Positions 1 to 9,715 of a stretch of DNA of 64,000 bases are shown here, in pieces. The notes beneath the pieces were generated by a model that saw nothing but the letters and a program-made list of their open reading frames with translations, searched no databases and was not told the DNA's origin. The stretch comes from Bolinopsis microptera (taxonomy: Eukaryota; Ctenophora; Tentaculata; Lobata; Bolinopsidae), in NCBI RefSeq assembly GCF_026151205.1, contig NC_087078.1:10550175-10614174 (forward strand). The letters run 5' to 3'. The translations under genes were made by a program, and so were the position numbers. The first letter of the stretch is position 1. Each line of letters starts with the position of its first letter.

Positions 1-67
1 CGAACGATCGCTTAGAGAGTTGAAACAGTGCAATTTAGTAGATTATCGCTTATAAATCTATAAATAT

Positions 68-130
68 CTTAGTTGTAGTGCACGTACGGAACGTTCACTA
101 AAAATGTTCTGTACATACGTTCACTAAAAC
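68..130 (+). repeat. Terminus of ACGTTCACTA repeat family (Y), relic
   Basis: CTTAGTTGTAGTG followed by ACGTACGGAACGTTCACTAA closely matches the unit at 54262 (+) and the inverted units ending at 58170 and 59993. It is a single terminus with no partner nearby, so I read it as a solo or truncated copy. Confidence 0.6.
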
Positions 131-187
131 TCATCTCTCGTTCTGAACGTTATGGATAAATTACTAGTAGTGTTCAGTAGGATTCAT

Positions 188-305
188 GTACTCTAGTACG
201 ACACGCACTATAGTTCGACAAATTAAATTCGCCAGATATCACCCCTGTCATACTTCGGTACGTGTCGAAGATGGCGAACTAGAGTCCAGGTAGCGTACTT
301 TAGTT
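188..305. repeat. Relic of the GTGCGACACGTACT terminal-repeat family
   Basis: CTCTAGTACGACACGCACTA, a later GTACGTGTCGAA and the motif GTCCAGGTAGCGTACT match the terminal repeats of the MULE-bearing element at 52173-54062. They are diverged and have no internal sequence, so this is an old terminal fragment. Confidence 0.55.
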
Positions 306-1086
306 CTTTAAATAGTTTTTGCTAGTGATCCAATGGCTATTGCCGGGTCCTCATCATAGGATCACAGGGTCCAATGGCAGATAAAACAATTTTCTGACAT
401 CTAGCAACCATGAGCGGTTAGAAATTCCAGAACCTTTCAGTATAGTTTTAATTCTCCTGTTTGCCACTCAGTTCTGGTATAGCTAACAGGAAAATAGATT
501 GATATCCGACTGTTTTCGATTCAGTAGCCAAATCTCTAGACCGGTACTCGGTTACTAGTCTTTTGTGATAATATAAAATGTGCGTATGTGGTAGATATTT
601 ATAAAGCGTACTCTACAATCTAGATCTATAAAACCGAGTACGAGTTAATAGTTATACGTCAGTCTTTTATCTCTCCGCTAAGTCTACAATTCTGCTACCT
701 AACAATTGACTTACGAGAATGAGGACAATTAAATGTTCATAGATGTTCATTAATAATTATCAGTTGGGGAATTTGAGATTTCAAAAAGTATATTTTCATG
801 AATTTTTGTTTTTTATAATCACTGACGTTCACTAACGTTCAATAACGTTCACTAAAAAATGACTGGAACGTGCGTTCAATACGTCAAAATCCACTGTTCA
901 CTACAACTAAGAATTAAATATACTTCCCAGCTTCCTGCGTCATAAACAATACCATTTCCTTACCGAACGTTAAAGTTAATAAATTCTGGCCAGGATAAGT
1001 CACGGAATATCAATAATAATATTAACTTTTCTTATACCCCGTACTAGAGCAGTATTGTGTCCAACTACAACTACAACTACTGTATA

Positions 1087-3620
1087 TGGACACGTTCATT
1101 TGAGTTTGAGGATATTGGTAAATATAAGTGACCCTATTAAAAGGCACAGTGTAGTTGACTTTGTCACACTATGAAATTACACAAACCCTTGATGGGTAGG
1201 AATAATCGTCTCATCCTATAGGCTAACTTTGTCACATAACGATATCTTAATCAGGTGATAAGATATCGCTTAAATACGGCCGGCACGGAAATGGTTACAT
1301 TGTCACACTATAAACATGTGACAGAGTAAATATGGACCCCTTGCTGCCGTTTTTGACCAAAATTTTGAGTGTCCAGTTGATTGGATGGGTACATATGACC
1401 ATTACCTACATATTTAAAGACTTTTTTCGTTAGATGGTGCACTCAGGTTTACTCTGTCACACATTTAAGAAAATATGTGAACAATGTTTAGGGAACCCTG
1501 ATAAGCAATGCTGAGTAGTGTAGGTTTAGTTAATGGCCTGGAAGTGCTAGGAATTGTTATTATATCATATAGTCGCAAGGAATTAAAACACAGAAGGCAC
1601 AGACAAGTTTACTTTGTCACACAATCTTGATGATATCTGAACATGTGTGAAATTGAACAAATAATGATATACCAGCTTAAACCCTTTGTATTACGTACTA
1701 TGGACCAAACAACACTGCTAGTACCATGCACCAGTCACATAAATCATTATCGGGTGTTAATATGTTAACAGTGTCACAATTAAACTACCGCAACATGGTC
1801 AAAAATAGGGTAATTTTGTCACCAAAAAAAATTATAATTCTGTCAGCTCCTTGCTGGCAAAATAACTAGTTTATCGAAATTTTTTTGATGATAAAATTAC
1901 ATAGTATTCTAATAGAGGTATAGTTCTTCAAAATAGGGGCAAGACATGTTTACTTTGTCACATCAGTTATTATAAGAGTTAGGTAATCGTCATCAGATTA
2001 ACCGATCTTTTTCGTAGTATGGATCGATTAATATAGGCAATAAAGCATCCTAATTCCTATGCCAATTTTAACACACTATCTTGATATTGATGGGGCAGGA
2101 AAAGTTAATTTTGTCACATTTTTAGTGACTTTGACAAATTTAACCTGAAATTGTTAAACTTGAGCTCTGATGTTCTGGACAATATTCTACCAATCGTTTC
2201 TGAAAGAATGTTGAATTCTAATAGAGTTATAGATCTTCAAAATAGGGGAAAGACATGTTTACTTTGTCACATCAGTTATTATTAGAGTTAGGTAATCGTC
2301 ATCACATTAACATATATTCTTTTGTAGTTTGGATTGATTTATTTAGGTAATAAAGCAGCCTATGCTAATTTTTACACACTATCTTGAAATTGTTGGGGCA
2401 GGAAAAGTTAATTTTGTCACATTTTTAGTGACTTTGACAAATTTAGCCTAAAATTGCTAAACTTGAGCTCTGATGTTCTGGACAATATTCTACCAATCGT
2501 TTCTGAAAGAGTATTGAATTCTAATAGAGTTATAGATCTTCAAAATAGGGGCAAGACATGTTTACTTTGTCACATCAGTTATTATTACAGTTGGGTAATC
2601 GTCATCACATTAACATATATTTTTTTGTAGTTTGGATTGATTTATTTAGGTAATAAGGCAGCCTATGCTAATTTTTACACACTATCTTGAAATTGTTGGG
2701 GCAGGAAAAGTTAATTTTGTCACATTTTTAGTGACTTTGACAAATTTAACCTAAAATTGTTAAACTTGAGCTCTGATGTTCTGGACAATATTCTACCAAT
2801 TTTTTCTGAAAGAATGTTGAATTCTAAAAGAGTTATAGAATATATAGATCTTCAAAATAGGGGCAAGACATGTTTACTTTGTCACATCAGTTATTATAAG
2901 AGTTATTATAAGAGACTATTTCATTATATAATCATTGTTTTTAACCTATTTACGATTTCGTATAATTTTTTGTGACAATGTAAACATCAACTGATCTTAA
3001 CTTGCATCAACTACATTGTCATCATGTAAAGTTTTTCCGCCTTTCAAACCAAAATCAGATATAAATAATTCGCCCAAAATTTTAAATTCCATATATTGTG
3101 ACAGAATTAACCTCATTTCCCAATAACCAAGTGCCTGTAATAGCTATCTATTCAAAGCAACATATTTTAGGGCTATGATTGGTACTCCATACTTGGTAGA
3201 TCAACCATCAAATAATGAGTAAAAAGGGTTTTGAGGACACCTCACAGTAGAATAGAGGTATGGTATTCTGAGTGTGACAAAGTTACCTAAATATTGCCTT
3301 GTAACCGTTCGATCCGTGCCCTTTAACCAATGTTGTATCATAATTGTTAGATTGACCTAATCTACTATGTTTCAGACCAAGGAATGATAATTAGACAACT
3401 GCAGTTAACTAAGTCACAAAAATGTGACATTTGAAACATTATAGTGCCTAACAACAATAGATTTTCTTTCTGAACAGTGCATATGGGAGTATGGGTTACG
3501 TGGCTAATGTTCAGAACTTCTGAACGTGCTAGGTTAATAGATGTCAAAATTAAGCCACTATCGTCAAAAACGCTATTATTTTTGTTTACCAATATCCTCA
3601 AACTCAAATGAACGTGTCCA
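1087..3620. mobile_element. TIR DNA transposon with TA target site, non-autonomous, copy 1
   Basis: The two ends are inverted copies of TGGACACGTTCATTTGAG continuing for about 36 bp, each flanked by TA, which fits TA-targeting cut-and-paste transposons such as Tc1/mariner. No transposase frame is visible. The interior carries about 18 copies of a TTTGTCACA motif, forward over most of the element and as TGTGACA in the last fifth, plus an internal array of about 303 bp units. A second copy lies inverted at 20160-22390. Short frames near the ends begin at non-ATG codons and look fortuitous. Confidence 0.85.
1911..2905 (+). repeat. Internal ~303-bp tandem array within TIR element copy 1
   Basis: Units start at 1911, 2220, 2523 and (partial) 2826, each beginning AATAGAG(G/T)TATAG and containing AAGACATGTTTACTTTGTCA and TTTTGTCACATTTTTAGTGA. 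Three full units and a partial one are present here. The inverted copy at 20160-22390 has one unit fewer, which accounts for the 303-bp length difference. Confidence 0.85.
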
Positions 3621-3622
3621 TA

Positions 3623-4402
3623 TGGTAATTACTATGATAGTTGTAGTAGTTGGACGAATTACCGCCCCTTCCAACAAGTTCTGTTATTTTACCTTTCATA
3701 TGACCGTATGTGATCAGTGCTGTTTTTTCTTTGTTCTTATGATTTGTTGGAGGGTGTATCTTTATTTATTAGTGCAAAGTGTATAATTATTATATTAATA
3801 AACCTTCCTATGATTCCTATAAGTATATTATGTTACTTTTGAAGTGTATTCTGGTGGTTTATTGTTAATCGTAGTGTGGTATATATCAATAAATCTTCCT
3901 ATGATTACTATATTATATATTTAAAGTTTTAATTTTTCCTAAATAGATTTGTTTTTGAGATGATTTAGTTGTTTGTTGCTGGATATTTTCACCTCACCCT
4001 TTAGAACCGCTCTGACATGGTTAGTACCTGGCACTTGTGTCAGTTGCTAACCATATGGGCGGTATACAAGCACATTATTTCATTTCATTTCATTTCAATC
4101 AAAAAGATACTAGTAGCATAATACTATAATACTCAGTTATGGCCCATTCATTTGTGACTTATGGCTCTTTGCAAGCTAATGAATAATATTGCCCCAAATC
4201 GGTGACCCATTGGCATTACCCATTAATTAATCATTAGTATTTTGTCTCATTGCTTTTCATCTAGTATTGAGCGGCACACCGCCGTCTGTTTTAAACCTTA
4301 TAAAGTTATAAATATAATACTTCGATGGCCACACAGGTATCAAATACAATTTCAACCGACTAACTTGGCTTTATTTTTATCCTTCTGACTAAAATAACTT
4401 AG
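3623..4402. other. Intergenic, upstream of the F5/8C exon pair
   Basis: AT-rich sequence without recognisable coding potential. It contains a retroelement 3' tail at 3990-4097 and otherwise only dispersed short direct repeats such as CCTATGATT(A/C)CTAT around 3810 and 3900. Confidence 0.5.
3990..4097 (+). mobile_element. SINE/LINE 3' end with ATTTC tail
   Basis: A GGGCGGTATACAAGCACATT motif runs into four ATTTC repeats. This resembles the stem followed by short tandem repeats found at the 3' ends of CR1/L2-type LINEs and the SINEs that use them. The 5' boundary is uncertain. Confidence 0.55.
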
Positions 4403-5064
4403 ATGATGACTTGTGTTATCCGACCTATCACGGCAAGATGGAATATTCTCCCTTATCTTCTGATGTTCTTGATGGTGGACAATGGTGTTATATGCAAAGG
4501 TACGTAAACATTAAAAGTTTTAAGTGGTGGCAATGATACTATATTAGTATATTGCAGAGCTTCAATCTGAAATTAAGTTCTGCAGCTCTTAAATACTTCG
4601 TATTAATAATTGAAATATTTTCAGAAAATGTTGAACCCGCATCAGTTTCCAAAAGCAGCACTCTGACTTGGGATGGTAAGACAAAAAAAGCGGAATATGC
4701 TACTGACGGTGATCTGGAAACAATATCGCACACTAAGAATGTATTCAACACTGACTTGTGGTTCAAAATGAAGTTTGATGAAGTCTTCTGCTTCTTTGAA
4801 GTGGTGATCATCCAGTCTCATCTTGACAAGGATGGTGCTTCTCGAATGCAGGATACGAAAGTATTTGTAGTCAACACAGATACAGGAATTGAGAATCTCT
4901 GCGGAGTTCTCAAAATCAGTTCTGTTTGACTATAAAGGGCCAAACGTATAGAATTCCTTGTCATCTGAAGTGTGGAAATGAAGTGAAGCTGACGCTGCGG
5001 CATAACCGTAACTACAAAAAGGAAGCGTGTATTCACATGAAAGAAATTACGGCATTTGTTTCAG
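4403..5064 (+). pseudogene. F5/8 type C (fucolectin-like) domain gene, two exons, frameshifted
   Basis: Exon 1 (4403-4499) encodes 32 residues with a hydrophobic LPYLLMFLMV stretch, suggesting a signal peptide, and ends AAAG before GTACGT. Exon 2 starts at 4625 after TATTTTCAG and ends at 5064 before GTAAT. Its frame reads ENVEPASVSKSS, then EYATDGDLETI and DLWFKMKFDE: the ATDGD plus W pattern of F5/8C galactose-binding domains of the fucolectin group. After CGVLK the frame hits TGA at 4927, but the next frame continues as TIKGQTYRIPC and ends MKEITAF, so one base is missing near the CAAAATC run at 4911-4917. With that base the exon would be 441 nt and phase 1-1, typical of a shuffled extracellular domain. 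No later exon is visible. It may be a remnant or carry a sequence error. Confidence 0.7.
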
Positions 5065-5844
5065 GTAATTTATTATGATATTATAGTTTTTATTAAGATT
5101 TCGCTTCAGATGTATATTACTGAAAGGTTATGTGCGATTTCAATAAGCTCCTACTATCACTGCAAATAGAATATTCGGACAAAATCAGATCTCAAGGCCC
5201 TTTTATTTGAACGCGCCCGCGGTGCGCGAATTCGATTACACATCATATATTTCAACAAAAGACTTAACATAGATATCTGGACTAATAATCATATCGCATA
5301 GCTTTAGCTAATCTTCATCATCTGTAAGTCTGGAAGCACTATATTTGTAATAGTATAGTGCTGGGATATGAGATCGCAGCTGGTACTCCAAAACTTAAAA
5401 ACGCGCCTTTTCTCTTGGATGGCTTTTGGCCTTTGGGCCGATACCCAGCACTACGGAATAAGGGCGGTAGTTATAGTGTCCCATTTAAGCTGAGGTTAAT
5501 CGAGTCGATATTGCCGAGTACAGCTGCCTCCGGGTATAAGTACTCCTTTATCTATGACTATTAGTATTACAATTGTAAATGAATGGGAAAAGCGAGCGTC
5601 GAGCGACTGATTCGGATTTCATTCTCGGTATTATTTTGCATTTGAAAATGGTCATTCAAATAGATATCATTCCCTTTTGTTTTGGACAGACTGCTTATAT
5701 AAGTATAGTGGACACTGGACATAATAGTAAGATTTTGGATGCAATCATTTTTTTTATATCCAAAAGGTCATCCTCAAGATGGTCGTGTTTATTTATAAGT
5801 GGAACAAAACATTAACGGTCCTAGAGTTAAAAAGCATTACTTGA
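5065..5844. other. Intergenic with foldback relic
   Basis: The segment after the F5/8C exon has no recognisable third exon. Positions 5340-5720 are a diverged, inverted copy of the loop and one arm of the foldback element at 32113-32628. The remainder shows nothing I can name. Confidence 0.5.
5340..5720 (-). mobile_element. Relic of foldback family B
   Basis: GAATGGGAAAAGCGAGCG and TTCATTCTCGGTATTATTTT match the arms at 16876-17235 and 32116-32625. The preceding 200 bp (TTGCCGAGTACAGCTGCCTC) match the loop of the 32-kb copy in reverse. Only one arm remains. Confidence 0.65.
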
Positions 5845-6151
5845 ACTAGCAGGAACGCGTATAACCCTAAAATGGTGTCAAGACTGAAGAGACTGAAACA
5901 ATTATTACCTATTTAATTCGCGTTTTTGACACCACTTGGGGGTGCAAATTTTGGGCTCCAAAACTCCTTTTTCTTGGCCATTTTTTTCATTTTTTCATGC
6001 TGATTTGGAGTCCATTAAAGCATTTGATCCAGTCAAAAAAGTTTCAGTTGTATAGTATATTTTTTACAGTTTTTGCGGAAAGTTGCGTTAAAGTTGATGC
6101 CATGGTGTAATATATTATATCGTCTCGCTTTATAAATGTATATAGTAAGAT
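5845..6151 (+). repeat. ~310-bp dispersed direct repeat, copy 1
   Basis: Begins ACTAGCAGGAACGCGTATAA and runs to AGTAAGAT. It aligns along its whole length with 7371-7688. No coding potential or terminal inverted repeat was recognised, so the family is unknown. Confidence 0.75.
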
Positions 6152-6165
6152 TGAAATTTAATCCA

Positions 6166-6205
6166 GCAGGATGAAATTAACTCTATTGAGTTAATTTCAT
6201 CCTGC
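6166..6205. repeat. Perfect 18-bp-stem hairpin
   Basis: GCAGGATGAAATTAACTC at 6166-6183 and its exact reverse complement at 6188-6205 are separated by TATT. It lies just downstream of the 310-bp repeat and may be its terminal structure, although the second copy of that repeat lacks it. Confidence 0.85.
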
Positions 6206-6564
6206 CGCGGTCAGATGGCTGATAAAGAAGCACGTGAACGTTAACCACCTGCACTTTAGGTTATTGTTTGGAATAAATCTTAAATTTCCTTTGAAAGCTT
6301 GAAGAAGTAGTCGTGTGAGTTGTGAATCTAGTTTTGAAATTAGCCCTTCTCGCTGGCTAATATAATTGGTCACATTATCTATCAGCTGACTGTACCTCGT
6401 GACTGCGTCACTCGGAGACCACGTGCCCGACTGACTGGTGCCGTACCATAAGTTATTTTACGAACATAACTCAATTCACAAGGAGTAATCATTTTTCTTT
6501 GAAAAAATAGACATATTTTCACTGCATGTTGTGATGTTATATAATTGTGTCAATATTTAAATCT

Positions 6565-7177
6565 TTATAAACCCCTCCGGGATAGAATAAGATTCTGATA
6601 ATCCCGGCTCCCGCTGTTAGTTTTTTCCCGTGTATCACGTGTATCACGTGACTAACTACTACGACGCGCATTGGTAAAAAATGTCACGTGACCTATGGCT
6701 TAACGTAAGAACTATAAATACACTCGATCTACGTATCGGTCTAATTGCAGGCGCTGGCAAAACTCCAGCACACTGCTTACATTACTTAAACTCTTACATT
6801 AATTGGACCAGTTCCAAAACTTGTCTCGACGGTTACATTTGATTTTGTCCGGTTCGGTTAATTTTGTCGTGTTTGATATAAGCCATGTATTATAGTCGTC
6901 TACTTTGATAAACTTCATGACACGATATCATTATTAGCTTTTATCGCTTGCCAGGCTTAACTCGACGCCCCTTATCGATATTCATATTCATTCAACGTTC
7001 TGACTGAGGAATAATGTTTAGATATAACGCCAATTTCAAAAGTCATAGTACCTTAGTTGTATTTATTTGGTAGTCCCCAATTCCATTTCATATTTTCCAT
7101 AATGATCTCATATAGCTATATTTAAGAGTAAAATGTCAAATTTGTTGGTCCTAGCACTAACCCGGAGGGGTTTATAA
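6565..7177. mobile_element. Short TIR element (TTATAAACCCCTCCGGG ends)
   Basis: TTATAAACCCCTCCGGG at 6565-6581 is perfectly inverted at 7161-7177, bounding 613 bp without a transposase frame. The interior has two TATCACGTG repeats near 6632-6650. No target duplication is obvious. A MITE-like non-autonomous DNA element is the simplest reading. Confidence 0.7.
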
Positions 7178-7199
7178 CACATAACACCGGCACGCTTAA

Positions 7200-7352
7200 G
7201 TTATATTAAAATAACCCCTCGTGCTAAAGCACGTCGGGGTTATTTTCATAATAATCCCTCGTGCTTCGCACTCGAAATTATTATAAACTTTTCCCGCGCG
7301 TCGCGGGAAAAATTGAAATATAATCCCTGCGCATGCCGGGGTTATGTGTGTT
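7200..7352. repeat. Cluster of short CG-rich palindromes
   Basis: Four consecutive inverted repeats: AAAATAACCCC...GGGGTTATTTT at 7208-7246 with an inner CGTGCT-AA-AGCACG; GTGC-TTC-GCAC at 7261-7271; a CCCGCG...CGCGGG core around 7292-7310; and an ATAATCCCTGCGC...GGGGTTAT pair ending near 7346. Each could extrude as a small hairpin. Confidence 0.75.
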
Positions 7353-7370
7353 ATACTACCTTTTAATAAT

Positions 7371-7688
7371 ACTAGCAGGAACCCGTATAACCCTAAAATG
7401 GTGTCAAGACTCAAGAGACTAAAATTATTATTATCTATTTAATTCGCGTTTTTGACATCACTTGGGGGTCCAAATTTGGGGCTCTAAAACTTTTATTTCT
7501 TGGCCAATTTTTTATTTTTTCATGCTGATTTGGAGGCCATTAAAGCATTTGGCCCAGTCAAACAAGTTTCAGTTGTATATCTTTTACGGTTTTTGCGGAG
7601 AGTAGCGTTAAAGTTGATGCCGTGGTGTCGTAAAATGGCACGGATAAACATATATATATCGTCTCGCTTTATATATAGCTAGTAAGAT
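7371..7688 (+). repeat. ~310-bp dispersed direct repeat, copy 2
   Basis: Second copy of the repeat at 5845-6151, same orientation, with scattered substitutions. A 60-codon frame inside it is not conserved in the other copy. Confidence 0.75.
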
Positions 7689-7870
7689 ATGTGACCGGTA
7701 CGTGGTTGCAATCATCTTGATTGATCAATGTATTGCGTAAAAATTTAACGTAAAGCAAGTCGGTGTCGTACACATCATGATCGCTTTCACTTCTTACTTT
7801 TTTAGCATAATTCCAATATGTGAGATGATAATGATAAATTGTGGTAGCTGAAGCTCACAACGACTTCATT

Positions 7871-8593
7871 TGACGACTTAAGGGGGGAGGGGGGGGGGGG
7901 CTTTCACCCTGATTTTTTTGTAAAACTTGGTTTCGAGATAGCAGTTGACCAACAAACTAGGACCAGTGACCGAACTTTTGAGGGGATCCCGGACCCCAAC
8001 CGCCAAACGGTGCCCACGGGGCAGCCACGCCCATATTTGGTCCAAATTAGGGCCAATTTAGCCAAATACCCTGAACATGCCCAAAACCCAGATTTTAGGT
8101 GCTCTACTTGTAGCTAGTAATCAAGATTGGACAAAAATGACAGAGTTATGAGCCAAAAACCATATGACCATATTTGGGCATACGCACCTAATTTGATCGA
8201 ATTTGGACCATAAATTGGGCAAATATCATTATTTTTAAATGAAACGAACTTTATATGAAAGGTAAGCTTAAACTATACATTCTCTATGATTGTCAGCTGA
8301 ATATCTTATCTACCTAACTGTGGATTCTGTGTTCAAATAATCGCAAAAAATGAACAAAATCGCCCATATCTCAGTTCGCAATATTTGCAAAACTGACTTC
8401 ACTCAAAACAATAGAACTCAATAGGGTTTCAATATTTTTTCATGAAATTTTCAGAATCAACGTAGAATTGTCTCATGACCTTAGGTTTTGGAACAGAATT
8501 TTGAGTTAGACCTTTAAAAAAATTTGGCGGCCAAATTCTGAAAAATGCCCGGCAAACCCCCCCCCCCCCCCCCCCCCCCCCTTAAGTTCGTCA
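7871..8593. mobile_element. MITE-like element bounded by poly-G and poly-C
   Basis: TGACGACTTAAGG opens the element, leads into a nearly pure G run to 7900, and is mirrored by a 25-base C run (8557-8581) followed by CCTTAAGTTCGTCA. The ends are therefore inverted, with homopolymer tracts as part of the terminal repeat. The 650-bp interior is non-coding. Confidence 0.7.
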
Positions 8594-9055
8594 GATTAGA
8601 TCTTTCAGTATATTCCCCTGGTGGACTTCAGTGCGTGTTCAGTAGTTGACTTTAGTTCGGGTCAACTTTAGTTCGGGTAATGTTCAGGTTCTGCAAAGAT
8701 TTCGAAGTTGTCGTACGCACAGCACTTATATCGTAGAAAGTAGAAACTCTAAAGTAAAATTAACGACATTGGGGGTCACCTCTCAGTTTTCACTCGTAGG
8801 TGGGAACTCCGCTGTAATCCAGTTTAAGATTATCATATCTGTTACTGGAGTGACAAATAAGGGAGTATTAATGTACCTGCCCCAAAATCAAAACTCTAAA
8901 TCAAAAACGATATAAACAAAATAATACGCGATATTTTTAAATTTTAAGAATAAAATAATAGCGAACAACTCAGCGCGGGAAACAAATATACATATAATAG
9001 TAATAGTAATAGATTTGCATAGTTGATAAATAAACCTTGTACGTATTCTGTTTTC
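8594..9055. other. Intergenic, 3' of the GPCR gene
   Basis: No supported feature. An 89-codon frame at 8646-8915 resembles nothing recognisable. Short (TAGTAA)n and AT-rich runs lie near 8990-9010. This is the probable 3' flank of the receptor transcribed from the opposite strand. Confidence 0.4.
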
Positions 9056-9715
9056 TGAACCATTCCTTGTTCATCTGCTGTTTCTTAGACCACTCATTGT
9101 TCATTTGCTGTTTCTTAAAGCACTCATTGTTCATCTGCTGTTTCTTGGACAACTATTTGTTCATCCGCTGTTTCTTGAACCACTCATTGTTCATTTGCTG
9201 TTCCTTGGACAACTAGTTGTTCATCTACTGTTTCTTGGAAAACTATTTGTTCATCTGCTGTTTCTTGGACAACTCCTTGTTCATCTACTGTTTCTTGGAC
9301 AACTATTTGTTCATTTGCTGTTTCTTGGACAACTATTTGTTTGTCTACTGTTTCTTGGAAAACTATTTGTTCATTTGCTGTTTCTTGGACAACTCCTTGT
9401 TCATATGCTGTTTCTTGGACAACTATTTGTTCATTTGCTGTTTCTTGGAAAACTCCTTGTTCATCTGCTGTTTCTTGGACAAGTATTTGTTCATTTACTG
9501 TTTCTTGGACAACTATTTGTTCATATGCTGTTTCTTGGACAACTATTTGTTCATCTGCTGTCTCTTGTACAACTATCTGTTCATCTGCTGTTTCTTGGAC
9601 AACTATTTGTTCATTTGCTGTTTCTTGGAAAACTCCTTGTTCATCTGCTGTTTCTTGGACAAGTATTTGTTCGTGTGCTGTTTCTTGAATCACTCCTTGT
9701 TTGTCCACCACTAAT
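9056..9715 (-). repeat. 30-bp coding minisatellite (decapeptide array in GPCR tail)
   Basis: About 21 head-to-tail 30-bp units. The 17 units at 9187-9696 are in frame with the receptor and encode variants of (I/G)VVQETADEQ; about four more follow the stop. Because 30 is a multiple of three, all frames across the array are nearly stop-free, which makes long spurious frames on the other strand. A higher-order pattern is visible: the order ILV..DEQ, GVF..NEQ, IVV.. appears twice, seven units apart apart from one repeated unit. Confidence 0.95.

Larger units (their letters stand above)
1..1084. other. AT-rich repeat-derived intergenic stretch
   Basis: No coding region is recognisable. The segment holds degenerate termini of two repeat families that are better preserved at 52-60 kb (listed separately), plus clustered ACGTTCACTA-like motifs around 826-890. 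The last 80 bases carry a short AACTACAACTACAACTAC run just before the transposon that begins at 1087. Confidence 0.6.

Noticed and set aside
3365..3607. 80-codon frame repeated at 20173-20367
   Set aside because: It starts at a non-ATG codon inside the terminal repeat; the two copies differ in length, and the similarity follows from the transposon itself.
8646..8915. 89-codon open frame downstream of the GPCR
   Set aside because: No recognisable domain, starts within a short direct repeat (TTTAGTTCGGGT), and no paralogue in the window.
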